The position numbers and the translations under genes are program-made. Shown in pieces: positions 29,582 through 36,618 of a DNA stretch of 38,967 nucleotides. Each line of letters starts with the position of its first letter. The first letter of the stretch is position 1. The notes beneath the pieces were generated by a model. It was not told the origin of the DNA. It worked only from the letters and a program-made list of their open reading frames with translations, and ran no database searches. This DNA comes from a virus, in IMG/VR virus record IMGVR_UViG_3300044703_000136, positions 1 to 38,967 of that record, one strand, 5' to 3'.

Positions 29582-30768
29582 CAGGCGGGATACTCCAGGT
29601 GTTGATGGCCATCGAGAGTATTGCCGGCGGCTTTCTTGCCAAGCCGTCCGACTAGCGAACCTGCGGCTCCCGAGAGTCGGTCACCGCCTAACGCAAACAC
29701 TTCGAATTGCTGTGATTGATAAGTCGGCAGCGAAGGATGGTCCACGCCCCGCATTGAATAGTGAGTTACAGGCCCCCACGCGCCCCACTGTTTGAAGAAA
29801 AACGGCACGCCAGCTCTAGCACATTGGTCGCGAATCGACCGGACCCATTCCGGGTGCATCGGTCGCGCGCCCGAGCCTGACTCGCCGCCGACAACAACCC
29901 AATCGAGATGCGGACCGCCCGACGCGACGCCAGGGCCAAAGTGTTCTCGCCCTTCCAAGCAATCCATCCAGGTGACGCTAGGAGGCTTGAGTCTCGTTAG
30001 GTCAATTGCGCCAAGCAACGGCTCAGCCGATATCCATCTAACCGCGGCGGGCGTTTGGAGCAGCAGCGGGATTCGTTCGTCAGCCGTCTTTTGGTCTTCG
30101 ACTGACACGCCCAACCAAACGTTTCGCAGTGGCCACGGCCACCCTCGCGGCATTGTTTTGATTCGACTGCGGCGGCCGCCCTCAGAGTGAGTATTGGAGC
30201 CTTTGACAATCATCGCCGCCACGCAGGTTGAATGCTTAACTTTCGAAACGAAATCCAGCATCCGCTCTGGACGCTTTGTGAGGATTTGAAACGTGTGATG
30301 GCCCGCGGTCGCCATCACTCCGAAAATTGCTTCGATGTCGGAGTCCGGAACCGACTCGTGAAACAAGTCGCTCATCGAATTGACGAAGATGCGGCGCGGA
30401 CGTTTCCACCTGAGTGGATCTTCCAGGTGCTCTTCAATCAATCGAACCTTGCCGGTCCAGTGCGCTCCAGATGAATTTCGATAAGCCAGTCCTGCATAAG
30501 CCTGGCCCTCGCTCGACTCGCGCACCTCCATCACCACGCCGTTCCGAGCTTCGTTCGCAACTTTGTTTCGAGCCTCGGCTTCGGTAAGTTTCTGCTTAGC
30601 GCTGCAAATCAGCGTCGAACCCTGCCACACCTCCCAATAGCGCTGTGAGAACCGCGCGGCGACCTGCATCGCATAGCAGTTGCGACAGCCTTCCGAGACG
30701 ACTGAGCATCCGCGTATCGGATTCCACGTCGCATCGGTCCATTCGATTTTGGTCTTGTCGCCCATCAC
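29581..30768 (-). CDS. DUF5131 (phage Gp37/Gp68 family) radical-SAM-like protein, 395 aa
   Basis: The family opening is clear: KIEWTDATWNPIRGCSVVSE then GCRNCYAM, giving a C-x6-C-x2-C cluster (C21, C28, C31) like radical SAM enzymes. Further family blocks: FVNSMSDLFHESVPDSDIEA, FQILTKRPERM, NVWLGVSVEDQKTADERIPL, RWISAEPLLGAIDL, and WVVVGGESGSGARPM. The length is typical but there are insertions around residues 45-110. The first codon may be GTG 30768 or ATG 30765; both overlap the metallopeptidase stop. The biological role is not established. In phages it co-occurs with DNA modification genes. Confidence 0.85.
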   Translation of the reverse strand: MMGDKTKIEWTDATWNPIRGCSVVSEGCRNCYAMQVAARFSQRYWEVWQGSTLICSAKQKLTEAEARNKVANEARNGVVMEVRESSEGQAYAGLAYRNSSGAHWTGKVRLIEEHLEDPLRWKRPRRIFVNSMSDLFHESVPDSDIEAIFGVMATAGHHTFQILTKRPERMLDFVSKVKHSTCVAAMIVKGSNTHSEGGRRSRIKTMPRGWPWPLRNVWLGVSVEDQKTADERIPLLLQTPAAVRWISAEPLLGAIDLTRLKPPSVTWMDCLEGREHFGPGVASGGPHLDWVVVGGESGSGARPMHPEWVRSIRDQCARAGVPFFFKQWGAWGPVTHYSMRGVDHPSLPTYQSQQFEVFALGGDRLSGAAGSLVGRLGKKAAGNTLDGHQHLEYPA

Positions 30769-31397
30769 CCTCCCAAAAGCTCGTGCGCCTGCTCTTTGCT
30801 CTTCGCACCACGGATACGCCGCACCTTCGGAGTGCGCGTAGCGGCGCCGCCATTGCCAGCGGGCTCTGCCTCGCCGCTCGCAGATGGCCCGGTCGCTACC
30901 GCTCGCGGTTCTGACTCAAACGCGAGGCTCTGCTGTTTCGCGGCTTTGAAGAATTTATCCAGGTCGGATTTCCACGCGCCGTGACGCTTCACGATCGCCG
31001 TGAACTCTTCTACGTCATGGTCCACCATCGAATACTTGTCTTTCGTCGAATCGTATTCACAGTGCGACAGCTCGTGGTCAATCAACGCCTCCTTGAATTC
31101 TTTCGCGGCGCCATCCCAGAAGTGCTTTGTAATGACGATGACAAAGAACGGCTGCGGGTCGTCTGCATCATTTGCCGTCGCCCCGAGAAACGCATTCAAC
31201 CCCGTGACCAGCTTCGCCTTGCCATAGAGGCTGTGACTTCCCCCGCCCGTCGTAATTGCCTGCGACTTCCCTTTTTTGTCCAGCCGCTCGATGAAGAGAA
31301 ACTCAACCCGCCGCCCGAGCAGATGGTCGTGATGCTGTTTGATAATCGGCCTTGCGATGGCCGCGGCTTCCGTCGAGAGTGAATAGTTGTCTGACAT
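30765..31397 (-). CDS. Phage metallopeptidase-like protein (HELSH), 210 aa
   Basis: ATG 31397 has AAGGAG six bases upstream, so the TTG at 31400 is not used as start. The zinc motif H108-ELS-H112 lies in KEALIDHELSHCEYD, followed by MVDHDVEEFTAIV with the Asp/Glu that complete the site. The pattern matches the putative phage metallopeptidase family, usually 150-180 aa. The extra 60 residues form an Ala/Gly/Pro-rich C-terminal tail with basic residues. Substrate unknown. Host-protein cleavage or anti-repressor roles are possible. Confidence 0.8.
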   Translation of the reverse strand: MSDNYSLSTEAAAIARPIIKQHHDHLLGRRVEFLFIERLDKKGKSQAITTGGGSHSLYGKAKLVTGLNAFLGATANDADDPQPFFVIVITKHFWDGAAKEFKEALIDHELSHCEYDSTKDKYSMVDHDVEEFTAIVKRHGAWKSDLDKFFKAAKQQSLAFESEPRAVATGPSASGEAEPAGNGGAATRTPKVRRIRGAKSKEQAHELLGG

Positions 31398-31444
31398 CAA
31401 TGACTCCTTTTCGGCATCTTCGTCCTCTGTGGTTGGATGTTCAC

Positions 31445-31765
31445 TTATGCTGCGCTCCTTTCGCGCTTCTCGGACCCGTCACGCGGTGCGCGCTCGCGGT
31501 CGGGACAGGTCGCCAAATGGTTCGTGTGCAAATCGAAGTTGCGCGCTCTCGCATTCTCTGCCACTTCCGGCTCAAGAATGTGATACGTGTGGCCTGCGCC
31601 CTCGCTTACCAGCCAAATGTTTCCGTAGTCCTTGCCGTCTTTCCTCATCGGCTCTGCGTCGATCGGGGCCGGCTTGTGCGGCGGCTCGCGATACTTCGCC
31701 CAGATAATTTCCGCGCCGCAATATCTGCAGCGCGATTTCATCGAGACGTCCTTGGGGTGCGCCAT
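31445..31765 (-). CDS. Zinc-ribbon-like early phage protein, 106 aa
   Basis: A CRYCGAEIIWAKYREPPHKP opening with PIDAEPM, and a closing LHTNHLATCPDR. The set CxxC ... HxxxCP is common in small phage early proteins that read CRxCxAxIxWxxTxxGKxxPVD. It probably binds one zinc. Its start directly abuts the stop of the preceding gene. Function unknown. Confidence 0.65.
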   Translation of the reverse strand: MAHPKDVSMKSRCRYCGAEIIWAKYREPPHKPAPIDAEPMRKDGKDYGNIWLVSEGAGHTYHILEPEVAENARARNFDLHTNHLATCPDRERAPRDGSEKRERSAA

Positions 31766-32116
31766 TCACGCTACCCTCCGATTCGCACAATACGATTGCT
31801 GACATCCCCCACAACCAACGTGCCCTTCGACCAACTCCGCGAACTGCGCTTCAACCTCTTCCTGCACGTAGCTCAGTGTGCGCACTCGCAAAGTCGGGCG
31901 CTTCAACTCGCGGTACTCTTTCACATCGGCGATGACTCGCAAGGGAATGGCGAGCGGCACGCCCCACTCGTACCACTTCGAAATCAACGCCAAATCGAGT
32001 GCGGACAAGTCAAAGCCGCTCGCGCGCAACTGGATAAATTCGTCACCAATTTGCTGCGCGAATACCGGTTCGGTCGTTTCTGACCGCTGATTTCTGATTT
32101 CTGAGGTCATTTCCAT
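31766..32116 (-). CDS. Early protein with a DNA-binding-like helical core, 116 aa
   Basis: The core FDLSALDLALISKWYEWGVP then LAIPLRVIADV resembles the (S/D)xxDxxLIxxWxxxGIPLxxVLxxI pattern of small replication-associated proteins. A C-terminal VGCGGCQQSYC could bind zinc. The first 15 residues (MEMTSEIRNQRSETT) are encoded by a 7-bp repeat array, so the N-terminus probably grew by repeat insertion. Confidence 0.6.
   Translation of the reverse strand: MEMTSEIRNQRSETTEPVFAQQIGDEFIQLRASGFDLSALDLALISKWYEWGVPLAIPLRVIADVKEYRELKRPTLRVRTLSYVQEEVEAQFAELVEGHVGCGGCQQSYCANRRVA
32077..32104. repeat. 7-bp tandem repeat, four units
   Basis: TTTCTGA, CCGCTGA, TTTCTGA, TTTCTGA. It overlaps the 5' end of the 116-aa gene and codes for its N-terminal residues. 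Confidence 0.85.
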
Positions 32117-32168
32117 GTGTGTGCTACCCTGTCACAACTTTCGATTTGCCTTGCCGCTACTCAGCCCT

Positions 32169-32444
32169 TCAAACCGCCGTTTTGGTTCTTCCTGCCGCTG
32201 CCTGCTGCTTACTGCCTACTGAATTTTTTGCGGGTCGTCCGCAGAGCCGGCAGTCCTTGCTCGCGCGATAGTTCTTGCGCTCGCGCAAGTCAGCATCGCG
32301 GTGCGCGGTCGAGCAGAAAAATGTTTTGTTCATTACTCGCTTTCGCGTCAGACGCTTGCGACAGCGCGTGCAGTAGCGAATCGGCGGCGCGGGTGGACCA
32401 GTCGGCTTTCGTCGGCGTCGGGGTTTCATTCGGTGAATCGTCAT
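32169..32444 (-). CDS. Small basic zinc-finger protein, 91 aa
   Basis: Two pairs of cysteines and a Cys-His pair: YCTRCRKRLTRK, FFCSTAHRDAD, KDCRLCGRP. The N-terminus is very basic (MKPRRRRKPTGPP). Likely nucleic-acid binding. ATGA overlap with the preceding gene. The last 15 residues (GSKQQAAAGRTKTAV) are encoded by a 7-bp repeat array, so the C-terminus may be a read-through of inserted repeats. Confidence 0.65.
   Translation of the reverse strand: MTIHRMKPRRRRKPTGPPAPPIRYCTRCRKRLTRKRVMNKTFFCSTAHRDADLRERKNYRASKDCRLCGRPAKNSVGSKQQAAAGRTKTAV
32192..32221. repeat. 7-bp tandem repeat, four units
   Basis: On the minus strand AGTAGGC, AGTAAGC, AGCAGGC, AGCGGC. It is in the same unit family as 8803-8833 but the opposite orientation, and lies inside the 3' end of the zinc-finger gene. 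Confidence 0.8.
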
Positions 32445-32641
32445 TGCTTTCTCACCACTGCGACGGCAATGGGATAATTCGGGTCGTTGGCAAACTCGCG
32501 TCGCTGTTTCTCCAACTGCACGTTGAATTCGTTTGCTTGGCGTAGTGCGGTAAGTTCATCCGGCGCGGCAATTAAATCGTCTGGACCAACAAGATGAATC
32601 CAGTAGCCCTCAGCGATACCATCTGGCAGTTCGTCCTTCAT
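32441..32641 (-). CDS. Small acidic early protein, 66 aa
   Basis: ATG 32641 (MKDELPDGIAEGYWIHLVGP) overlaps the upstream stop as ATGA, which fixes the start; a longer frame to 32683 is not needed. It contains a helix, ELTALRQANEFNVQLEKQRR. The family is not recognised. Part of the coupled early operon. Confidence 0.6.
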   Translation of the reverse strand: MKDELPDGIAEGYWIHLVGPDDLIAAPDELTALRQANEFNVQLEKQRREFANDPNYPIAVAVVRKQ

Positions 32642-32949
32642 GCCGCTTCCCTCGCCGCTTCTTGCCAATAGAGCCGTAGCCACTGCATCCGCACCGCTCC
32701 ATGCGCACCGTCGCTGGTCTTGACGAGATAGATGTCGTCCGAAGGGTTTGAGCCTTTGCTAACCAGTTGCTCAACGGAAAGAGATTGTGAGCGTCTCGCC
32801 AACTCGGTTGACGGGCGACCATGATCATCGCTCGGCATGTCTAATGGATCGAACATTCGCCCGCAGCGATCGACGCCCGGGCGCGGCACGAATAGCTTGT
32901 GCAGGAACTGTTGAGCAGCAAAATCGACCCAGCGCGGGGAATTGTTCAT
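32638..32949 (-). CDS. Early protein of unknown function, 103 aa
   Basis: Starts MNNSPRWVDFAAQQFLHKLF, with GAGAGGA five bases upstream of ATG 32949. Contains a central PSDDHGRPSTELARRSQSLS and a C-terminal MQWLRLYWQEAAREAA. No domain recognised. Both ends are consistent with operon membership. Confidence 0.6.
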   Translation of the reverse strand: MNNSPRWVDFAAQQFLHKLFVPRPGVDRCGRMFDPLDMPSDDHGRPSTELARRSQSLSVEQLVSKGSNPSDDIYLVKTSDGAHGAVRMQWLRLYWQEAAREAA

Positions 32950-32970
32950 GCTTTTCCTCTCTTTGAGTGG

Positions 32971-33324
32971 TTATCGCTGGGCCAGCCGTTCGCGCGAGCG
33001 GTCGCAGAGTTCCTGCACAAAGGCCACGCGCTTCTCGCGGATGGTTGGTTCTGGCGGCGGTGTAGGCTTCGTGAACAGTTTCCGCAGCAAGCGGGCAAGC
33101 CTTTGCTGGTTGCGCCGTCCCCAGGTGGAGCGTCGCCATTGCCGCTCGAATTCGTCGGCCATGGTCTGAGCTACCTTCGAATCCGCCGTGCAGATAATTG
33201 CCTGGCGCTTCTGGCGATCGTAGACGCGATGCGGGCGTAACCCCGTGCCGCCCTCGTCGGTGATGTAGCGGCGCTCCTTAGCGTTCGAAGTTGGCAGGGT
33301 CAGATTGAAGTTTAAGAGACTCAT
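32971..33324 (-). CDS. Basic early protein of unknown function, 117 aa
   Basis: Highly charged: RPHRVYDRQKRQAIICTADS, then EFERQWRRSTWGRRNQQRLA and a long basic helix. Probably nucleic-acid associated by composition. ATGA overlap with the excisionase-like gene. Family not recognised. Confidence 0.6.
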   Translation of the reverse strand: MSLLNFNLTLPTSNAKERRYITDEGGTGLRPHRVYDRQKRQAIICTADSKVAQTMADEFERQWRRSTWGRRNQQRLARLLRKLFTKPTPPPEPTIREKRVAFVQELCDRSRERLAQR

Positions 33325-33695
33325 CCTGTTTTCCTCGGTCTTGAAACATCTTCCAGATGTGCACCGCGTTTTGGCTTCTCTGCCGGCGACGGCACTCTCG
33401 CCAGATGTGCCACATGCGCGCTCGAGTATCGAATCGGACTACTGATGCACGGCGTCAAGTCGCCTGCCTTGCGCATGCGCTCGATCGTCTTCTGACTTAC
33501 GCCCACTCGCTGGGCCAATTGCTTCTCGGTGAAAAACTGCACGTCACGCTTCAGCGCTTCGCGCCGCAGCTCGCGGGCCTCTTCCTCAATCTCGCCCAGC
33601 GCCTTGCGCGCCAGGGCCACGCTCTGCGTGTGCTGCGCCTCGATCTGCAAAAGCAGGTGGCGCGTTGAGTCGATCTTGTTTTCCAGAGTGCTCAT
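33321..33695 (-). CDS. MerR/excisionase-type HTH protein with N-terminal coiled coil, 124 aa
   Basis: Residues 1-50 are a charged helix (RKALGEIEEEARELRREALK). Residues 53-95 are a HTH_17/MerR-like winged helix: FFTEKQLAQRVGVSQKTIER then MRKAGDLTPC and IRYSSAHVAHL, the usual excisionase layout. It may direct excision with the integrase or act as an early regulator. Start and stop overlaps (ATGA) on both sides show tight coupling. Confidence 0.7.
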   Translation of the reverse strand: MSTLENKIDSTRHLLLQIEAQHTQSVALARKALGEIEEEARELRREALKRDVQFFTEKQLAQRVGVSQKTIERMRKAGDLTPCISSPIRYSSAHVAHLARVPSPAEKPKRGAHLEDVSRPRKTG

Positions 33696-34225
33696 GCGAC
33701 TTCTCGTTTTGCAGGGACCACCTGGGCCTTGCGCCGGAAGTAAACGTTTTGACCGAGAGACTCGACGTATCGGCTTTTCACCGTTCGACGTTCCACCATC
33801 AGCCCGGCCAGGCCCAGCCCAAGGTCCTCTCGCGAGAGTCGTGTTTCCCGAAGGATTTGGCGCTGGGTAAGCGCGTTTCCTTTGAGCGCGCGCAGAATCT
33901 TTTCGCTGGGACTCAAAGCAGTGAATGCTCTAACATCAGGCTTGCGAGCGGGTAGCAGCTGTATTGGCGAACCAGCGCTCAGCAATGCCCTGCGAGTGTC
34001 TCTCCGCTCTCGCATTCTCAGACGGCCTTCAAGAACCTTCCGGTTAACACACACCTTGCAATAGAGATTGTGACCATCAGGCCGGGATCTGGAGATGCCG
34101 AAGTTATCGATTGACTGTTCGCCGACTTCGGGCGGACAGCAAGGGCAAGTCTTAGTAGCGCCGGCTCTCTCGCCTGGCAGAGATAGCTGCTTGGTTTCCG
34201 GTTTGGTTTCGGATTCTGTTGTCAT
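33692..34225 (-). CDS. Zinc-finger and winged-helix protein, 177 aa
   Basis: The N-terminal half has TCPCCPPEVGEQSIDNFGIS then GHNLYCKVCVNRK, matching the C-x2-C ... F ... C-x2-C zinc module seen in phage HNH-associated proteins. The C-terminal half is winged-helix-like: SPSEKILRALKGNALTQRQI, RLSREDLGLGLAGLM, and a closing strand pair ending NVYFRRK. Probably a DNA-binding regulator of the early or replication genes. Confidence 0.65.
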   Translation of the reverse strand: MTTESETKPETKQLSLPGERAGATKTCPCCPPEVGEQSIDNFGISRSRPDGHNLYCKVCVNRKVLEGRLRMRERRDTRRALLSAGSPIQLLPARKPDVRAFTALSPSEKILRALKGNALTQRQILRETRLSREDLGLGLAGLMVERRTVKSRYVESLGQNVYFRRKAQVVPAKREVA

Positions 34226-34317
34226 GAGATTCTCCAGGCAAAGGCGGCTATCAGGATCACCAGCAAGAGGGTGAGCAGCGCGGCCGCCAGCAATTGGTTT
34301 TTCGACGGTTCAGGCAT
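34222..34317 (-). CDS. 31-aa single-pass membrane microprotein
   Basis: The sequence opens MPEPSKNQLLAAALLTLLLV and ends FAWRIS, with one hydrophobic segment from residue 9 to 27 and a hydrophilic N-terminus. The TGA (34224-34222) overlaps the next ATG as ATGA, the same coupling used through this operon, which is why I accept so short a gene. GGAGG lies about 15 bases upstream, farther than ideal. Possible roles: membrane regulator, early toxin or superinfection factor. Confidence 0.5.
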   Translation of the reverse strand: MPEPSKNQLLAAALLTLLLVILIAAFAWRIS

Positions 34318-34326
34318 TGGTCGGAT

Positions 34327-34352
34327 TTAACACCTCCGACCCCTTGTGTTGA
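34327..34352. promoter_or_regulatory. Inverted repeat TTAACAC-N12-GTGTTGA
   Basis: Six of seven pairs match, and a third half-site-like GTGTTAG is at 34362-34368. It lies between the Ner-like gene and the microprotein. Could be an operator or an RNA stem. Weak evidence. Confidence 0.3.
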
Positions 34353-34394
34353 GGCTGGGCCGTGTTAGCCTCTGCTTCGCTCTTCAAGTCGCTG

Positions 34395-34634
34395 TTATTC
34401 TTCTCCTCTGGGTTTCTCTCCCCAGAGCTTTTCATAGGAGATGTTCAGGTGAGCCGACAGCTTCTCTCGAATCCGTCTGTTAGCCCGGCCTCCGCTGATG
34501 GTTTCAGCTATCCGGTTAGGCGCTTCGCCGAACACCACTCCCAGTCCCGTAACCGTCTCTTCGCGCAAGTCGAGCATCGCCCTTATCTGCGCCGGAGGGA
34601 TTCCTTTTTCTTCTGTGTCTAATGAGGCAGTCAT
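34395..34634 (-). CDS. Ner/Cro-like early regulator, 79 aa
   Basis: The 79-aa protein contains LGVVFGEAPNRIAETISGGR then ANRRIREKLSAHLNISYEKL W, which resembles Ner/HTH_35 proteins of Mu-like phages, where a HTH is followed by IWPSRY-type ends. It is the first leftward gene downstream of the consensus promoter at 34683-34711 and faces the repressor, the usual Cro/Ner place. GGAAG lies six bases before ATG 34634. It would repress the repressor or its own promoter. Confidence 0.68.
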   Translation of the reverse strand: MTASLDTEEKGIPPAQIRAMLDLREETVTGLGVVFGEAPNRIAETISGGRANRRIREKLSAHLNISYEKLWGEKPRGEE

Positions 34635-34682
34635 GCTATCTTCCGAGCGGTTGCGATAAACGTCGCATTGGTGACGGGCGGG

Positions 34683-34711
34683 ATATTAAGGTAACGCCTA
34701 AGACCTGTCAA
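34683..34711 (-). promoter_or_regulatory. Early leftward sigma70-type promoter
   Basis: On the minus strand a consensus TTGACA (34711-34706), 17 bases, then TAATAT (34688-34683). It lies between repressor and Ner-like gene, directed into the early operon. It is the strongest promoter match seen and the natural target of the repressor. Confidence 0.72.
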
Positions 34712-34720
34712 GCAAAATCT

Positions 34721-35218
34721 TTGGTGGCAACTAAACCCCAGTCGAACAGAGATTTTGGACAACGCCTCAAGGAAGCGTTCGGCGGGGACAACCAAGCTAA
34801 AATTGCTGAGAAATTGGGAATTTCGGACGCGAGCGTCAGTGCCTACATCAAGGGCGAAAGCCTTCCGAGCTTAGACAACCTAAAGAAAATTTCAGCGTTG
34901 ACTAAACGATCGCTGCACTGGCTGCTCACCGGCGAAGGCGAAGCAGACCTCGACCCCTATCGTTTTCTGAACGAAAAGGTCCGGGCGCTGGTCGAGCGCA
35001 TGGCCGCAAACGATAACGTTGACTTTGGGAAAGCGCTGGAGTTGCTGGTAGTCGACGCACTGGTGAGGCGCGGATCCTATTTGTTCACTCTTTACCCCCG
35101 GCTTCGAGGACGTGAGATGGATGAGCTTCGTTTATTGTTTTCGCTGATTCAGGAAGGGGCTGAAAATGATGATGTCGAAGTTCAGAAGCCCGCGACTAAA
35201 GGGCAGAACGTCGCTTAA
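34721..35218 (+). CDS. CI-like repressor, XRE-type HTH without protease domain, about 165 aa
   Basis: The HTH is FGQRLKEAFGGDNQAKIAEK, LGISDASVSAYIKGESLPS, then the CI-type segment SLHWLLTGEGE. The C-terminal part is helical (KALELLVVDALVRRGSYLFT) with no S24 Ser-Lys peptidase, so SOS-driven self-cleavage is not expected. Starts at TTG 34721 or GTG 34724 leave almost no leader. An ATG at 34622 would run through the early promoter and overlap the Ner start, so it is rejected. The mRNA could be leaderless, as for lambda CI made from PRM. It converges on, and overlaps by 23 bases, the TPR regulator. Confidence 0.72.
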   Translation: MVATKPQSNRDFGQRLKEAFGGDNQAKIAEKLGISDASVSAYIKGESLPSLDNLKKISALTKRSLHWLLTGEGEADLDPYRFLNEKVRALVERMAANDNVDFGKALELLVVDALVRRGSYLFTLYPRLRGREMDELRLLFSLIQEGAENDDVEVQKPATKGQNVA

Positions 35219-36527
35219 CTGCGGCAAGGCTCGTCTGGCGCGCTTTCCGCTTATTCTCCGGCTTTAGGTCCTTATGCCGGGTTTTCAAAATTGCACTTAG
35301 ATTCTGCTGGCTGAGTCCCAGCCGCATCGCCGTTTCTGTAACCCTGTTTCCGGTCGCTACCAATCCCGCGCTGATAATGCTCGCCTCAAGCCGGTCGACC
35401 GCCGTGTCCATGGTGACGTGACCCGTGAGACATGCTTCGCCGGCGCACTCGCTAATTATCTCCAGCGCAATTCGCCCCGCTCTCTCGCTGCCAATCTTTT
35501 CCGCCGCTAACTCATAAGCCCGCACGTAGGTTGGCAGAGCATCGTTGTCGCGGAGGCGGGCCAGAGATCGCGCGTGAGTAACGAGGGAGTCAACCAACAG
35601 AGAATGCTCATCACCCTTTCCAAGGATGGCGACGGACTGCCGCGCTGCGCGTTCCGCCCCTTCGAAGTTGCGGTCAGACAGATGGACCAGCGCCCTGGAA
35701 TCAAGCACCTGGGCCAGAGACTCAGCATCGCCTATTTGCCGGGCCAGCCGTTCGGCACTCTTGAGATGAGCATGAGCGTCGTCATGTTGGCCTGCCCTTG
35801 CCAGTGCGTTTGCCAGGTTGTTTTCGGTGTGAATCTGGTAGCGCGAATGGCCGGATTGCTGGAAGTAATAACTGGCGGCCGTCAGCTCGATGATTGCCCG
35901 GTCTGTGTCACCCGTCCTCTTCAGCGTCATACCGCGGCCGTTATGAAACTTTGCTTTCAGCAACTGGTCGGAAGTGGCGTCAACCGCGGCGGCAACGGTC
36001 CTGTAAATGCCCAGGCAGACATCGAACCTCAACTCACAGCCTTCTGCCACAGCCAGGTTCAGATGTAGGTCAAGCCAGCGATCGCTACCCACGTCGGCGC
36101 GTTTGATGGTTTCGGAAAAGACTGCCCGCGCTTCATCAAAGGCGCCTTCTCGCCGGTAACAGATTCCGAGATGCCTTCGCGCTTCAATCCATCCATCAAG
36201 GTTGCCGGCACGCTGGCTTAGATCCGCCGCCTCGCTCAGTAAGTTTTTGGCAGCTTCCTGCCACCCGGCAATCTGTTTCTTGCTTCCGATCCATGCCGTG
36301 AGACTTCCAACGCGGAGCATCACCAAAGCCGCAACGGCAGGTAAGAGCCCTTCGGTCACGGGGCGCGTAACCGAGCCAGACCAGAACGGAGCTAGCGCCT
36401 CAATTGCTCGTTCGTATTCGCCGCGCTCTTCATGTCTGAGGGCAACGCGAGCGCAGACGATCGCCCGATCGTTTAGCTCCTGCGGAAGTTCGAGGACGGG
36501 TACTTCTCTTTGTTGGTGCGCTGGCAT
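35196..36527 (-). CDS. TPR-repeat regulator with C-terminal Fis-type HTH, 443 aa
   Basis: Residues 15-370 are built of helical pairs with TPR-like signatures: RRHLGICYRREGAFDEARAV, GRGMTLKRTGDTDRAIIELT, ENNLANALARAGQHDDAHAH, LDSRALVHLSDRNFEGAERA. The C-terminus (about residues 385-425) is a Fis-like HTH: LEASIISAGLVATGNRVTET, AMRLGLSQQNLSAILKTRHK, then a basic tail. TPR plus HTH is the layout of peptide-sensing regulators (Rap/NprR/PlcR/AimR, RRNPP class), although those have an N-terminal XRE-type HTH or none, not a C-terminal Fis type. Divergent from a short secreted peptide gene, convergent with the repressor. RBS GCGGGG lies seven bases upstream. Confidence 0.8.
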   Translation of the reverse strand: MPAHQQREVPVLELPQELNDRAIVCARVALRHEERGEYERAIEALAPFWSGSVTRPVTEGLLPAVAALVMLRVGSLTAWIGSKKQIAGWQEAAKNLLSEAADLSQRAGNLDGWIEARRHLGICYRREGAFDEARAVFSETIKRADVGSDRWLDLHLNLAVAEGCELRFDVCLGIYRTVAAAVDATSDQLLKAKFHNGRGMTLKRTGDTDRAIIELTAASYYFQQSGHSRYQIHTENNLANALARAGQHDDAHAHLKSAERLARQIGDAESLAQVLDSRALVHLSDRNFEGAERAARQSVAILGKGDEHSLLVDSLVTHARSLARLRDNDALPTYVRAYELAAEKIGSERAGRIALEIISECAGEACLTGHVTMDTAVDRLEASIISAGLVATGNRVTETAMRLGLSQQNLSAILKTRHKDLKPENKRKARQTSLAAVKRRSAL

Positions 36528-36552
36528 GAGTTACCCCGCTTAACAAAAAAAC

Positions 36553-36581
36553 TTGTAAACAAAGGATTAGGTCAATATGAT
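36553..36581 (+). promoter_or_regulatory. Promoter of the secreted peptide gene
   Basis: TTGTAA (36553-36558), 17 bases, TATGAT (36576-36581). It lies in the 91-bp gap between the TPR gene and the peptide ATG at 36619. A TTGACC facing left (36575-36570) directly abuts the -10 box, so the two directions may compete. A short dyad TTGT-AA-ACAA overlaps the -35 box. Confidence 0.62.
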
Positions 36582-36618
36582 GCGGCGCGAACTTAAATTC
36601 GTTTTGAGAGGATTCCCC

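Noticed and set aside
34622-34720. Upstream ATG extension of the repressor to 198 aa
   Set aside because: It would start inside the Ner-like gene and run through the consensus early promoter; the extra residues have no repressor-like character.
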